64,000 nucleotides of DNA, taken from NCBI RefSeq assembly GCF_000717245.1, contig NZ_JNYQ01000011.1, positions 186,001 through 250,000 of the forward strand, written 5' to 3'. Under the pieces are notes generated by a model. It was not told where the DNA came from. It did not search any database and saw only the letters and a program-made list of their open reading frames with translations. Below are positions 7,531 to 16,629 of this stretch, in pieces; the stretch's first letter is position 1; every line of letters begins with the position of its first letter. The stretch is from Kitasatospora papulosa (GTDB lineage Bacteria; Actinomycetota; Actinomycetes; Streptomycetales; Streptomycetaceae). A program made the translations under genes and the position numbers.

Positions 7531-10500
7531 GTGTCGCGCCAGGTACTGTCGGTCGGCCCCGCCGACCGCTTTTCGACGATCGGTGAAGCGCTTGCCGCAG
7601 CCCGTACCGGGGCGCTCATCAGCGTCCGGCCCGGGACGTACGCCGAGAACCTGGTGATCCACACCAGGGTCACCCTCACCGCCGCCGAGGGGCGGGGCAC
7701 GGTGGAGATCAGGCCGCGTTCGGGCAGCGTGATCGCATTGCGCGCCGATGCCGTGATGCTCTCCGAACTGACCCTGCGGGGTGGCGACGCCGAGCTGCCG
7801 GCGGTGGACGTACGGCGCGGGCAGGCCGCGTTCGACGGCTGCGAGATCATCGGCGCCGCATGGACCGCGATGCTGGCCGGCGGAACCGGCTCCCTCGCGC
7901 TGCGGAACTGCCGTGTGAGCAACCCGCAGGGCGCGGGCATCGTCGTGACCTCGACCACCCCCACCACCGTCGAGTCCTGCACGCTCGAACACCTGGGCAC
8001 CAGCGGCCTGGTCCTCGCCGAGCAGGGCGAGGCCCGCATGCGGGACTGCACGGTGCGTGATGCCCGCGGCAACGGCCTGCTCGCCAACGGTGAGACCCGT
8101 GGCAACGTGGAGGACTGCGACATCTCCTCCACCGACAAGCCCTCCATAGCCCTGGAAGGGAACTGCTCCGTCTCGGTGGTCCGCACCGTGGTGCACGACA
8201 CCAGCACGGGTGTGCACCTGAGCAGCTCGGGCCGTACGACCCTGGAGGACGTCCGCGTCACCGGGGCCTCCGGAAACGGGATCGCGCTGGCCGGGGGCAC
8301 CGACCCGGTGCTGCGGCGCTGCCGCGTCTCACGCGCACGCGGCCACGGGGTGCTGGTCACCGACCGGTCCCGCGGCACCTTCGAGGACTGCTGGGTGGAC
8401 GGCGCGCAGGGCGCGGCGCTGCGGGTCGCCGGGGCCGCCTCCCCGGCACTGACCGGCCTGACGGTCCGCGACTGCGACGGACCCGGACTGCTCCTGGAGG
8501 AGGACTCGGCACCGGAACTCGACCGCCTCGAGGTGATCGGCGGCACGCCCGCGGTCGCGGTCGTCGGAGGTGCCAACCCGTTGCTGCGCAGGGCCAGGCT
8601 GGTGGAGCCCTCCGGTGACGGCATCGCGTTGACCAAGGACGCCCGCGGCCGCGCCGAGGACTGCGAGATCGTCCGTCCGAAGGGCGCCGGTGTGCGCGTG
8701 GCCTCCGGCAGCACCCTCTACCTGGCCGGTGGCGGGGTCTCCGACCCCGCCACCAACGGGCTGGTGGTCGAGGACGGCGGCAACGTCACCGTCCGCGACT
8801 TCCGCGTCGAGACAGCCGGCGAGGAGGCCGTCGTGGTCGCCGCGGGCGGCGAACTGACGGCCAACCGCACCGCCGCGCACGCCCCCAAGGGGCATGGCTA
8901 CCTGATCCGTGAGGGCGCGCTCGCCTCGCTCAGCGGATGTGAGGCCACCGGCGGATCCCAGGACGGCTTCCGGGTGGAGTCCACCGCGCCGGTCTCGCTC
9001 GTCAACTGCCACGCACGGGAGAACGAGGGCGGCGGTCTGGTGCAGACCGTGCCCGGCGAACGTCTCGCGGTGGACAACCTGAACAGCGTGAGCAACGGCA
9101 AACGGGACGCCTGGGGCACCGGCAGCGCCGAGAACACCGACCCGGCCGGCTCCGGCGCCGCGGACGCGCCCGCGCCGGACCGTGCGGACGGCCCGCTCGG
9201 CGCCCTCAACGCGCTGATCGGACTGGAGAACGTCAAGCAGCAGGTGCGGACCCTGGTCAACCTCACCCAGCTCGCCCAGCGCCGTGAACAACTCGGCATG
9301 TCGGCGCCGCCGATGAGCAGACATCTCATATTCGCCGGTCCGCCCGGCACCGGAAAGACGACCGTCGCCCGCCTCTTCGGCGCGATCCTGGCCGAGCTGG
9401 GCTCGCTGCGCAGCGGGCACCTGGTGGAGGTCTCGCGTGCCGACCTCGTCGCCCAGGTCGTCGGCGGCACCGCGATCAAGACCACCGAGACCTTCCAGCG
9501 GGCCCTCGGCGGCGTCCTGTTCGTCGACGAGGCGTACACGCTCGCCGCCGACAGCGGCAACGGCGGCGCCGACTTCGGCCGCGAGGCCGTGGACACCCTG
9601 CTGAAACTGATGGAGGACCACCGCGACGACGTGGTGGTGGTCGCCGCCGGCTACTCCCGCGAGATGGACTCCTTCCTCGCCTCCAACCCGGGTCTGGCCT
9701 CCCGCTTCTCGCGGACCGTCGAATTCGAGAACTACTCCGTGCCCGACCTGGTCGCGATCATGGAGAGCATGTGCACCCAGCACCAGTACGAGCTGGGCGA
9801 GGGCACCGCCGCCGCTCTGGCCGCGCACTTCGAGGCGATGCCACGGGACGCCGGCTTCGGCAACGGCCGTGCCGCGCGCGGGGTGTTCGAGGAGATGGTG
9901 GACAGACAGGCGGTCCGCCTCGCCGAGCAGCAGCAGGTCAGTGAGCACGATCTGCGGCTCCTGCTGCCGGAGGACGTCTCCGCCACCGCCGCGGCGGCGG
10001 CCACCGACACCGCCGTTCCGGCCGACGACCCGCTGACCCGTCTCGGCGACATGATCGGTCTCGCCGAGGTGAAGCGCGAGGTCGCCGACCTGGTCAACCT
10101 CATCACCACGGCCCGCCACCGCGCGGCTGCCGGACTCCCGGTCCCCTCGCTCAGCAACCACCTGGTCTTCACGGGCCCGCCCGGTACCGGCAAGACCACC
10201 GTCGCCCGCCTCTACGGGGAGGTCCTGACCCAGCTCGGGGTGCTCGACCGGGGCCAGCTGGTCGAGGCGGCCCGCGCCGACCTGGTCGGCCGCTACATCG
10301 GCCACACCGCGCAGCTCACCCGTGAGGTCTTCGAACGGGCCCGTGGCGGCGTGCTGTTCATCGACGAGGCGTACACCCTCACCCCGCGCGGGGGCGGTGC
10401 CGACTTCGGCCAGGAGGCCGTGGACACCCTGCTGAAGCTGATGGAGGACCACCGCGACGAGGTGGTCGTCATCGTCGCCGGCTACACCGACGAGATGGAG

Positions 10501-10842
10501 CGCTTCCTCGGCTCCAACCCGGGTCTCTCCTCCCGCTTCCCGCGCCGGATCGCGTTCGCCGACTACTCCTCCGAGGAACTGGTCACCATCGTGCGGACCC
10601 AGGCCGCCAACATGGGCTACGAGTGCGGGCCCGGCACCGGTCCCCTGCTCAAGGAGTACTTCGACGCGATGCCGCGGGACCGTTCCTTCGGAAACGCCCG
10701 GCTCGCCCGCCAGGTGGTCGAGTCCATGGTCACCCGTCAGGCGGGCCGGCTCAGTTCGCTGGCCGCGCCCACCCTGGACGACCTGCGTGTTCTCCTCCCC
10801 GCCGACGTCACGGCCGTCGCACCGAAGGTGGCACCCCGATGA
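7531..10842 (+). CDS. EccA-like double AAA+ ATPase with N-terminal parallel beta-helix
   Basis: The product is 1103 aa. Residues 1-520 form a right-handed parallel beta-helix, seen as many imperfect turns of the type V..C.V.....NG...... . Two CbxX/CfqX (EccA family) AAA+ domains follow. Domain 1 has Walker A at 603-611 (GPPGTGKTT) and Walker B at 662-667 (VLFVDE). Domain 2 has Walker A at 882-890 and Walker B at 941-946 (VLFIDE). Both keep the AYTL sequence after Walker B and the SNPGLxSRF sensor region, so both look active. In mycobacterial ESX systems EccA carries TPR repeats and a single ATPase and acts on substrates in the cytosol. Here a beta-helix replaces the TPR part and the ATPase is doubled. 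The GTG start is preceded by AAGGAGG at 7 bases. The stop overlaps the mycosin ATG (ATGA). Confidence 0.93.
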   Translation: MSRQVLSVGPADRFSTIGEALAAARTGALISVRPGTYAENLVIHTRVTLTAAEGRGTVEIRPRSGSVIALRADAVMLSELTLRGGDAELPAVDVRRGQAAFDGCEIIGAAWTAMLAGGTGSLALRNCRVSNPQGAGIVVTSTTPTTVESCTLEHLGTSGLVLAEQGEARMRDCTVRDARGNGLLANGETRGNVEDCDISSTDKPSIALEGNCSVSVVRTVVHDTSTGVHLSSSGRTTLEDVRVTGASGNGIALAGGTDPVLRRCRVSRARGHGVLVTDRSRGTFEDCWVDGAQGAALRVAGAASPALTGLTVRDCDGPGLLLEEDSAPELDRLEVIGGTPAVAVVGGANPLLRRARLVEPSGDGIALTKDARGRAEDCEIVRPKGAGVRVASGSTLYLAGGGVSDPATNGLVVEDGGNVTVRDFRVETAGEEAVVVAAGGELTANRTAAHAPKGHGYLIREGALASLSGCEATGGSQDGFRVESTAPVSLVNCHARENEGGGLVQTVPGERLAVDNLNSVSNGKRDAWGTGSAENTDPAGSGAADAPAPDRADGPLGALNALIGLENVKQQVRTLVNLTQLAQRREQLGMSAPPMSRHLIFAGPPGTGKTTVARLFGAILAELGSLRSGHLVEVSRADLVAQVVGGTAIKTTETFQRALGGVLFVDEAYTLAADSGNGGADFGREAVDTLLKLMEDHRDDVVVVAAGYSREMDSFLASNPGLASRFSRTVEFENYSVPDLVAIMESMCTQHQYELGEGTAAALAAHFEAMPRDAGFGNGRAARGVFEEMVDRQAVRLAEQQQVSEHDLRLLLPEDVSATAAAAATDTAVPADDPLTRLGDMIGLAEVKREVADLVNLITTARHRAAAGLPVPSLSNHLVFTGPPGTGKTTVARLYGEVLTQLGVLDRGQLVEAARADLVGRYIGHTAQLTREVFERARGGVLFIDEAYTLTPRGGGADFGQEAVDTLLKLMEDHRDEVVVIVAGYTDEMERFLGSNPGLSSRFPRRIAFADYSSEELVTIVRTQAANMGYECGPGTGPLLKEYFDAMPRDRSFGNARLARQVVESMVTRQAGRLSSLAAPTLDDLRVLLPADVTAVAPKVAPR

Positions 10843-12086
10843 GGCCGCCGGGGAACGGGGCGGCCCGCCTGCTGTCCGGTGCCGGCCTCGCCGCCGCCCT
10901 GCTGCTGCCCACCGCCCTTCCTGCGCAGGCGGCACCCCCTTCGCGCGTCCCCGCGGCCGACGGGAAGAAGGGCCAGGAACTGCCCGGCATGCCCTCCGCC
11001 CTCGACCCCGAGGCCGAGGAGGTGGTCTGCACCCCGGCCTCCCGGGAGACGGCGAAGAAGCAGGACTGGTCGCGCCAGCGCCTCGACCTGGACCGGCTGC
11101 ACCAGCACAGCACGGGCGCCGGGGTGACCGTCGCGCTGATCGGCACCGGAGTCGCCCCCGGCGCGGCCGGTCTCAAGGGCCGGGTCACCGCCGACGGTGA
11201 CGCCGCCGACGACTGCGTCGGAAGCGGCACGTTCCTGGCCGGCCTGATCGCCGGGACCGGCGGGGACAGCCCCCGGCTGGCCGGGGTGGCACCGGAAGCG
11301 AAGATCCTGGCCCTGCGCGGCACCGACCGGCGTGGCGCGGCGAGCGCGGACCTGGTGGTGGACGCGCTGCGTGCGGCGACCGAGGCCCGTGCCGAGGTGA
11401 TCGCGGTGGCGGTGGCCCTGCCCCGGCAGGACGCGGCGCTGAGCAGCGCGGTCGCGGAGGCCCGCCGCGCGGGCGCCGTCGTGGTCGCGGCTGCCACCCC
11501 CGACCCGCCGTCCCGGGGCGGGTCCGACGAGATCCCGCCCCGCACGTACTGGCCGGCCGGTGAGCCCGGCGTCCTCTCGGTCGCCGACATGCTCCCCGGC
11601 GGCGTCCGTCCGGACGGCTCCCTGCCCACCGACGGCGTCGATCTGGCCGCCCCGGGCGCCGGTGTCGTCTCCGGCGGCCCGCGGGGCAAGGGCCACTACC
11701 TCGGCGGCGGCGTCCCGGTGGCCACCGCCTACGCCGCGGGAGCCGTCGCGGCCGTCCGCGCCGCCCACCCCGACGACTCACCCGAGGACGTCGTCCGCCG
11801 TCTGACGGCCACCGCCTACCCCGCCGACATCCCCCAGCTGGACGCCTACGCCGCCGTCACCTCCGTCCTCGGTGAGCCGGCCGCGGCCGCCAGGGACAAG
11901 CACGGAGCGGAACCCGTGACCGTCCGCGACACCGCCGCGACGGACCGCGCCACCGGCCGGGCCACGCTCTTCGTCCTGCTCGGCTCAGCGGCCGTCCTCG
12001 CCGTCCTCTGGGCCGGTTTCGCCCTGTCCCGGGCCCGCGCCCGGGGATGGCGCCCGGCGGGAGCGGCCGGAACGACGTCCGACTGA
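10839..12086 (+). CDS. mycP: Mycosin-like S8 subtilisin-fold protein with the catalytic triad lost
   Basis: The product is 415 aa. A signal peptide ends near AQAAP (about residue 28). A subtilisin-like domain runs from about 70 to 345, and a C-terminal transmembrane helix at about 375-395 (TLFVLLGSAAVLAVLWAGFAL) is followed by Arg-rich cytosolic residues. This is the standard mycosin layout. The catalytic positions differ: IDTG is IGTG with G102 for Asp, GHGT is GSGT with S129 for His, and GTSxA is GVPVA with P293 for Ser. The oxyanion-hole Asn region is also altered (AAATPD). The protein should therefore be proteolytically dead. In mycobacteria the mycosin protein is needed for ESX complex stability independently of proteolysis, so a structural role is plausible. 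The ATG overlaps the AAA+ stop. The gene converges with eccC across a long palindrome. Confidence 0.9.
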   Translation: MRPPGNGAARLLSGAGLAAALLLPTALPAQAAPPSRVPAADGKKGQELPGMPSALDPEAEEVVCTPASRETAKKQDWSRQRLDLDRLHQHSTGAGVTVALIGTGVAPGAAGLKGRVTADGDAADDCVGSGTFLAGLIAGTGGDSPRLAGVAPEAKILALRGTDRRGAASADLVVDALRAATEARAEVIAVAVALPRQDAALSSAVAEARRAGAVVVAAATPDPPSRGGSDEIPPRTYWPAGEPGVLSVADMLPGGVRPDGSLPTDGVDLAAPGAGVVSGGPRGKGHYLGGGVPVATAYAAGAVAAVRAAHPDDSPEDVVRRLTATAYPADIPQLDAYAAVTSVLGEPAAAARDKHGAEPVTVRDTAATDRATGRATLFVLLGSAAVLAVLWAGFALSRARARGWRPAGAAGTTSD

Positions 12087-12096
12087 TCGATCCGTG

Positions 12097-12150
12097 GCAT
12101 GACGACGACACCCTCCCGAGGCCGGCCTCGGGAGGGTGTCGTCGTCATGC
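12097..12150. terminator. 54-bp perfect palindrome, bidirectional terminator
   Basis: Two 27-base arms (12097-12123 and 12124-12150) are perfectly complementary with no spacer, centred on GGCC. It fills most of the 79-bp gap between the converging mycosin and eccC stops, so it can fold in either transcript. Confidence 0.85.
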
Positions 12151-12165
12151 GTCCTGTCAGTGCGG

Positions 12166-15100
12166 TCAGTCCTGGCTCCGGCTCTCCTCGATCAGCGCCG
12201 TCTGCATGAGACGCGGCCGGCGGCGGGCGATGTGGAGGGCCCGGCCGGGCGGAAGGTTGAGGGGCTTCGCGTCGCCGAAGAGGCGGCCCTCCGTGGGCGG
12301 GCAGGAGAGCAGGACCGCGGGGTTGTTGGCCTCGTCCAGGCGGCGGATGAGACCGTCGCTGAGGCCGCGGCCGGCGCCCATGGCACTGCGGGCGACGACC
12401 AGGTGCAGACCCATCTCGAAGCCGAGGGTCAGATTCTCGAAGAGCGGCTCGAAGGGACTCTGGAAGGAGTTTCCGGAGACCATGTCGTAGTCGTCGACCA
12501 GGACGAACAGGCGGGGACCGGTCCACCAGTCGCACCTGCGCATCCGGGCGGGCGCGATGTCGGCGCCCGGGACACGGGACTTCATCGCGCGGGCCGCGCC
12601 CTCGATCGTCTCCTTGAGGTTGTCCAGGGAGATCACGTGCCCGATGCGGTACTCCTCGGGAATGGCGTCGACCAGGGTGCGGCGGTAGTCCACCGCGATG
12701 ATCTTCGCCTCCTCCGGGGTGTAGCGGGTGGTGATGTTCCTGGTGATGCCGCGCAGCAGGTTGGTCTTGCCACTCTCGGTGTCGCCGACCACGATGAGGT
12801 GCGGTGTACGGCTGAAGTCGTGCCAGACCGGTTCCAGCGCGTCCTGGTCGATGCCGAGCGGGATGCGCATGCCGCCGCCCTCGGTGGCCTCGGGCGCCGG
12901 GAGGTCGGATGCCGGGAGCCTGTGCGGCAGCATCCGGACCTGAGGGGCGGGTGCGCCCGTCCAGTGCCGGGAGATCTCCGAGACCAGGTGCGTGACCCCG
13001 TCGCCGAGGTCGTCCAGGGAACCGCTGCCGTCCAGCCGGGGCAGGCCGGCGAGGAAGTGCATCTTGCTGTCCGCGGTGATGCCGCGTCCACCGCTGCGCG
13101 GCACCGAGCGGGCCTTGCGGGTGTCGATCTCGGAGTCCATCGGGTCACCCATCCGCAGTTCGAGGCGGGTGGCCGCCTGATCACGGACCTGGGCGGACAG
13201 CTCCACCCAGCGCGTGGTGGTGATGATCAGGTGGATGCCGTAGTTGAGCCCCCGGGCGGCGAGTTCGTTGAACTTCGTGATCAGGTCGTCGTAGTCCTGA
13301 CGGACCGTGGACCAGCCGTCGACCACCATGAACACGTCGCCGAACGGCTCGTCGGGGAACTCCCCGGCGGCCCGGCGGCGGCGGTAGGACTGCATGGAGT
13401 CCAGCGTGTGGTCCACGAAGAACTGCTCGCGGCGGGCGAGCAGCGTCATGACCTCGGCGACGGTACGGTGCACCCGCTCCGGGTTGAGCCGTGCCGCGAC
13501 CCCGCCGACGTGCGGAAGGGCGGCGAGCTGCGACAGACCGCCGCCGCCGAAGTCGAGGCAGTAGAACTGGATCTCGGCGGGGGTGTGGGTGAGGGCGAGG
13601 GCGGCGATGAGCGTGCGGGCGAGCGTGGACTTCCCGCTCTGCGAACCGCCCGCCACGGCGACGTGGCCGCCGGCTCCGGACAGGTCCACGACCAGCGGGT
13701 CGCGGCGCTGCTCGAAGGGCTTGTCCACGAGGCCGACCGGGACCCGCAGCCGTCCGGTGCCGGACCACCCGGCGGCGGTCAGGCCGCGCTCCGGGTCGGG
13801 GGCGATCCCGCGCAGCAGGACGTCCAGCGGGGAGGGCTCGTCCAGCGGCGGCAGCCACACGCGGTGGGCGGCGGGACCGGAACCGCGCAGCCGGTCGAGG
13901 GCCACGTCGAGCAGGGCCTCCTCCTCGCCCGTCTCCTCGGCCTCCGGCTCCGGCTCGGTGGCCGGGTCCAAGGTGCGCGGCACCACCCAGCCGCTGGTCC
14001 ACGGCACCACCTGGCTGGCCACCCGGGCCTGGACGACCGCACCGGTGCGGCGCCCGTACGTCCCGGACGAGTAGGCGGCGCGGAACCGGGTGAGGGCCTC
14101 CACCCCGGACTTCAGGTAGCCGCTGCCCGGCTGGGCGGGCAGCTCGTAGGCGTCCGGGACGCCGAGTACGCCGCGGCTCTCCATGGCGGAGAAGGTACGC
14201 AGACCGATGCGGTACGACAGGTGGCTCTCGAGCTGGTGCATGCGGCCCTCGTCCAGGCGCTGCGAGGCCAGCAGCAGATGCACCCCGAGGGAGCGGCCGA
14301 GCCGGCCGATCATCACGAACAGGTCCATGAACTCCCGGTGCGCGGACAGCAGCTCACTGAACTCGTCGACCACCACGAAGAGACTGGGCAGCGGGGTGAG
14401 GTCCGTCCCCGCGGCACGGGCGCGCTCGTACTCCAGGGCGGAGGTGTAGTTGCCTGCGGCGCGCAGCAGCTCCTGGCGCCGGATCAGTTCACCGTGCAGG
14501 GCGTCCTGCATACGCTCGACCAGCGCGACCTCGTCGGCGAGGTTGGTGATGACGGCGGAGGTGTGCGGGAGTTCCTCCAGACCGAGGAAGGTGGCTCCAC
14601 CCTTGAAGTCGACCAGGATGAAGTTGAGGGTCTCGGAGGAGTTCGTCAGGGCGAGCCCCAGGACGAGCGTGCGCAGGAGTTCGCTCTTGCCGGAGCCGGT
14701 GGCTCCGATGAGCATGCCGTGCGGGCCCATGCCGCCCTGCGCGGACTCCTTGATGTCGAGGTCCACCGGGCGGCCGTCCACGCCGACCGCGATCGGTACC
14801 CGAAGCCGTGCGGAGCCCGTGTGACGGTTGAAGAGGGTCTGCGGGTCGTGCCGGTGCAGGTCGGGGATGCCGAGCAGCGTGGTCAGCTCCACGTCCGTGT
14901 CCATCGGCTGCGCGATGTCGGTGCCCAGGCTCATCCGGCGGGGGGTGATCAGCCGGGCCAGCGACTCCGCGCCGAGGAGGCCGAGCCGGTCGGGCCGGCC
15001 GAGCGGCACCGAGCGCTCCTTGCGGCTGCGGTCGGTGCGCACCAGGCTCACCTGGTCGGTGCCCACGGTCAGCCTCAGGGTGTTGCGGCCGGGGCGCCAG

Positions 15101-16218
15101 CGCAGCGACCCGGATATGTCGAGGGCCAGTGCGTTGCGGTAGCCGTGTCCCTCCCAGCGGTGGCCCTCGGGCACGGAGACGCCGTCCAGGACGACGATCG
15201 TGTAGGGCTCGTCGCGGCCGGGGCGCGCTTCCGGGTCGAAGCCGGGGCGTTCGGCGAACTCGGCACCCAGGAGGTCGTCGAGTTCGGTGACGTCGGCGGT
15301 GATCCGGCGGGCCTGTCCGGCGCCGTCCTCCTCGTACGGGTCCAGCGTGTGCGGGAGCCACTTGGCCCATTCCCAGTCGGGCCGCCGCTCGTCGCTGACG
15401 CAGAAGGCGATCCACAGCTCCTCCGGCGCGTGGAACACCGCCAACTGGCCGAGCATGGCGCGCACCAGGGCACGCACCGCTTCCTCGCCGGGGCCCTCGC
15501 CCGCCTTCCCGGACGGGGTGCCGCCCGGCCCGGAGGCTTCCTGGTCGGGTGTCTCCTCGGGGCGCAGCAGCACCCGGGCCGACGAACGCAGGTAGAGGCC
15601 GAGGGGCTGCCCGGGGATGGTGGAGTAGGCGCGGACGAAGCGGCGCAGGGCGTGCGCGCAGAGGGGTTCGAGGTCCTCGACCGGCCGGGTGGAGACCGGG
15701 TTCAGGGTGAGTGCGAGCTGCTGCTCGCCGACCGCGAGACGGATCTCGCCGAAGTCCTCGTCGGCCGGGCGCCGCTCCCACAGCCGCGAGGTGCGGGCCA
15801 GTGAGCGAAGCGACGCGGGCTCCGGGTGGCGCCAGGCGAGCGCACGCTGCTGCTCCGTGATGGTGGCGCGGACCCGCTTGCGGATCTGGGCCAGGTACCG
15901 CAGGTAGTCGCGGCGTTCACCCTTCAGACGCTGCTTGCGCTCACTGGAGCGCCGCATCAGCTGACCCAGCAGCATGGCACCGGCGGAGAGCGCCATGACG
16001 CCCATCGCCAGGTACATGAAGACGCCGTTCCCGCCACCGGGGCGCAGGAACATCAGCATCATCGAGACCGACATCAGCGCCATCGGCAGATAGGTCCAGA
16101 TCGCCGAGGTGTCGGGCACCGTCTCGGCGAGGACCGGCGGCTCCTGGAGGGTCAATTGCCCTTCGGGCATCTCCGGCCCGCGCCTGCGGGCCGGGCGACG
16201 AAACAGCACGACACTCAA
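12166..16218 (-). CDS. eccC: Type VII secretion ATPase EccC (EccCa/EccCb fused, FtsK/SpoIIIE family)
   Basis: The product is 1350 aa, a single-chain EccC. Residues 1-35 are a basic Arg-rich start. Two transmembrane helices lie at about 40-95. A degenerate DUF-type domain precedes three P-loop domains with Walker A at 505 (GATGSGKSE), 857 (GGSQSGKST) and 1145 (GDTESGKTN). Domain 1 keeps a full Walker B (VVVDE, D618-E619). Domain 2 has VVDG and domain 3 LVDD. It would be the membrane-bound motor that recognises Esx substrates and powers export. The start is a TTG at 16218 with GGAGG ten bases upstream; the protein start MSVVLFRRPARR is typical of Streptomyces EccC and makes this TTG likely. It diverges from eccD across about 411 bases and converges with the mycosin gene. 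Confidence 0.95.
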   Translation of the reverse strand: MSVVLFRRPARRRGPEMPEGQLTLQEPPVLAETVPDTSAIWTYLPMALMSVSMMLMFLRPGGGNGVFMYLAMGVMALSAGAMLLGQLMRRSSERKQRLKGERRDYLRYLAQIRKRVRATITEQQRALAWRHPEPASLRSLARTSRLWERRPADEDFGEIRLAVGEQQLALTLNPVSTRPVEDLEPLCAHALRRFVRAYSTIPGQPLGLYLRSSARVLLRPEETPDQEASGPGGTPSGKAGEGPGEEAVRALVRAMLGQLAVFHAPEELWIAFCVSDERRPDWEWAKWLPHTLDPYEEDGAGQARRITADVTELDDLLGAEFAERPGFDPEARPGRDEPYTIVVLDGVSVPEGHRWEGHGYRNALALDISGSLRWRPGRNTLRLTVGTDQVSLVRTDRSRKERSVPLGRPDRLGLLGAESLARLITPRRMSLGTDIAQPMDTDVELTTLLGIPDLHRHDPQTLFNRHTGSARLRVPIAVGVDGRPVDLDIKESAQGGMGPHGMLIGATGSGKSELLRTLVLGLALTNSSETLNFILVDFKGGATFLGLEELPHTSAVITNLADEVALVERMQDALHGELIRRQELLRAAGNYTSALEYERARAAGTDLTPLPSLFVVVDEFSELLSAHREFMDLFVMIGRLGRSLGVHLLLASQRLDEGRMHQLESHLSYRIGLRTFSAMESRGVLGVPDAYELPAQPGSGYLKSGVEALTRFRAAYSSGTYGRRTGAVVQARVASQVVPWTSGWVVPRTLDPATEPEPEAEETGEEEALLDVALDRLRGSGPAAHRVWLPPLDEPSPLDVLLRGIAPDPERGLTAAGWSGTGRLRVPVGLVDKPFEQRRDPLVVDLSGAGGHVAVAGGSQSGKSTLARTLIAALALTHTPAEIQFYCLDFGGGGLSQLAALPHVGGVAARLNPERVHRTVAEVMTLLARREQFFVDHTLDSMQSYRRRRAAGEFPDEPFGDVFMVVDGWSTVRQDYDDLITKFNELAARGLNYGIHLIITTTRWVELSAQVRDQAATRLELRMGDPMDSEIDTRKARSVPRSGGRGITADSKMHFLAGLPRLDGSGSLDDLGDGVTHLVSEISRHWTGAPAPQVRMLPHRLPASDLPAPEATEGGGMRIPLGIDQDALEPVWHDFSRTPHLIVVGDTESGKTNLLRGITRNITTRYTPEEAKIIAVDYRRTLVDAIPEEYRIGHVISLDNLKETIEGAARAMKSRVPGADIAPARMRRCDWWTGPRLFVLVDDYDMVSGNSFQSPFEPLFENLTLGFEMGLHLVVARSAMGAGRGLSDGLIRRLDEANNPAVLLSCPPTEGRLFGDAKPLNLPPGRALHIARRRPRLMQTALIEESRSQD

Positions 16219-16629
16219 GGGAACAGAACCTCCGGTTCACTGAACTCTCCGGCCCGCACCGGAATTCCGGCGCACCCGGCGGTGGAAAGGGCCGCACCGC
16301 ACCGATTCTCCGGGCCCCACGCGACGCGCGGTGAACGCCGGATGAATGTTTCGAGCGGATGGCCGGGCGCGGGCAACTTCCGTGATGGCCAACCACATAC
16401 CGGATAAATGGAGTCCGGTCCGCAGCGCGACCCTGTGGTCGTAGGCAGTAGTGTGCATTCACGGAACACGACCTGTCCACGCGGGACTGGTCGTCGCCGG
16501 GGTCAGCGGAGGCACATTCCGCACCCGGCCCCCCGGTTCGCGGCCGCGCGGACCTTCCGTACTGTTCGCACATCCCCCCTAGCGGGGAAGTCTCCTGTCA
16601 AAGCCTTTCGGAAGACGAGAGTTCAGCTG
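16219..16629. other. Divergent eccC / eccD intergenic region
   Basis: This stretch of 411 bases lies between the divergent starts of eccC and eccD. Ribosome binding sites can be placed for eccC, but I cannot fix promoters. The stretch near 16380-16420 is slightly AT-richer. An in-frame extension of eccD to 16408 looks non-coding. No RNA gene is seen. Confidence 0.5.

Noticed and set aside
12136..15804. Plus-strand open frame of 1222 codons across eccC
   Set aside because: eccC on the minus strand has three clear P-loop domains; the plus-strand frame has no family features.
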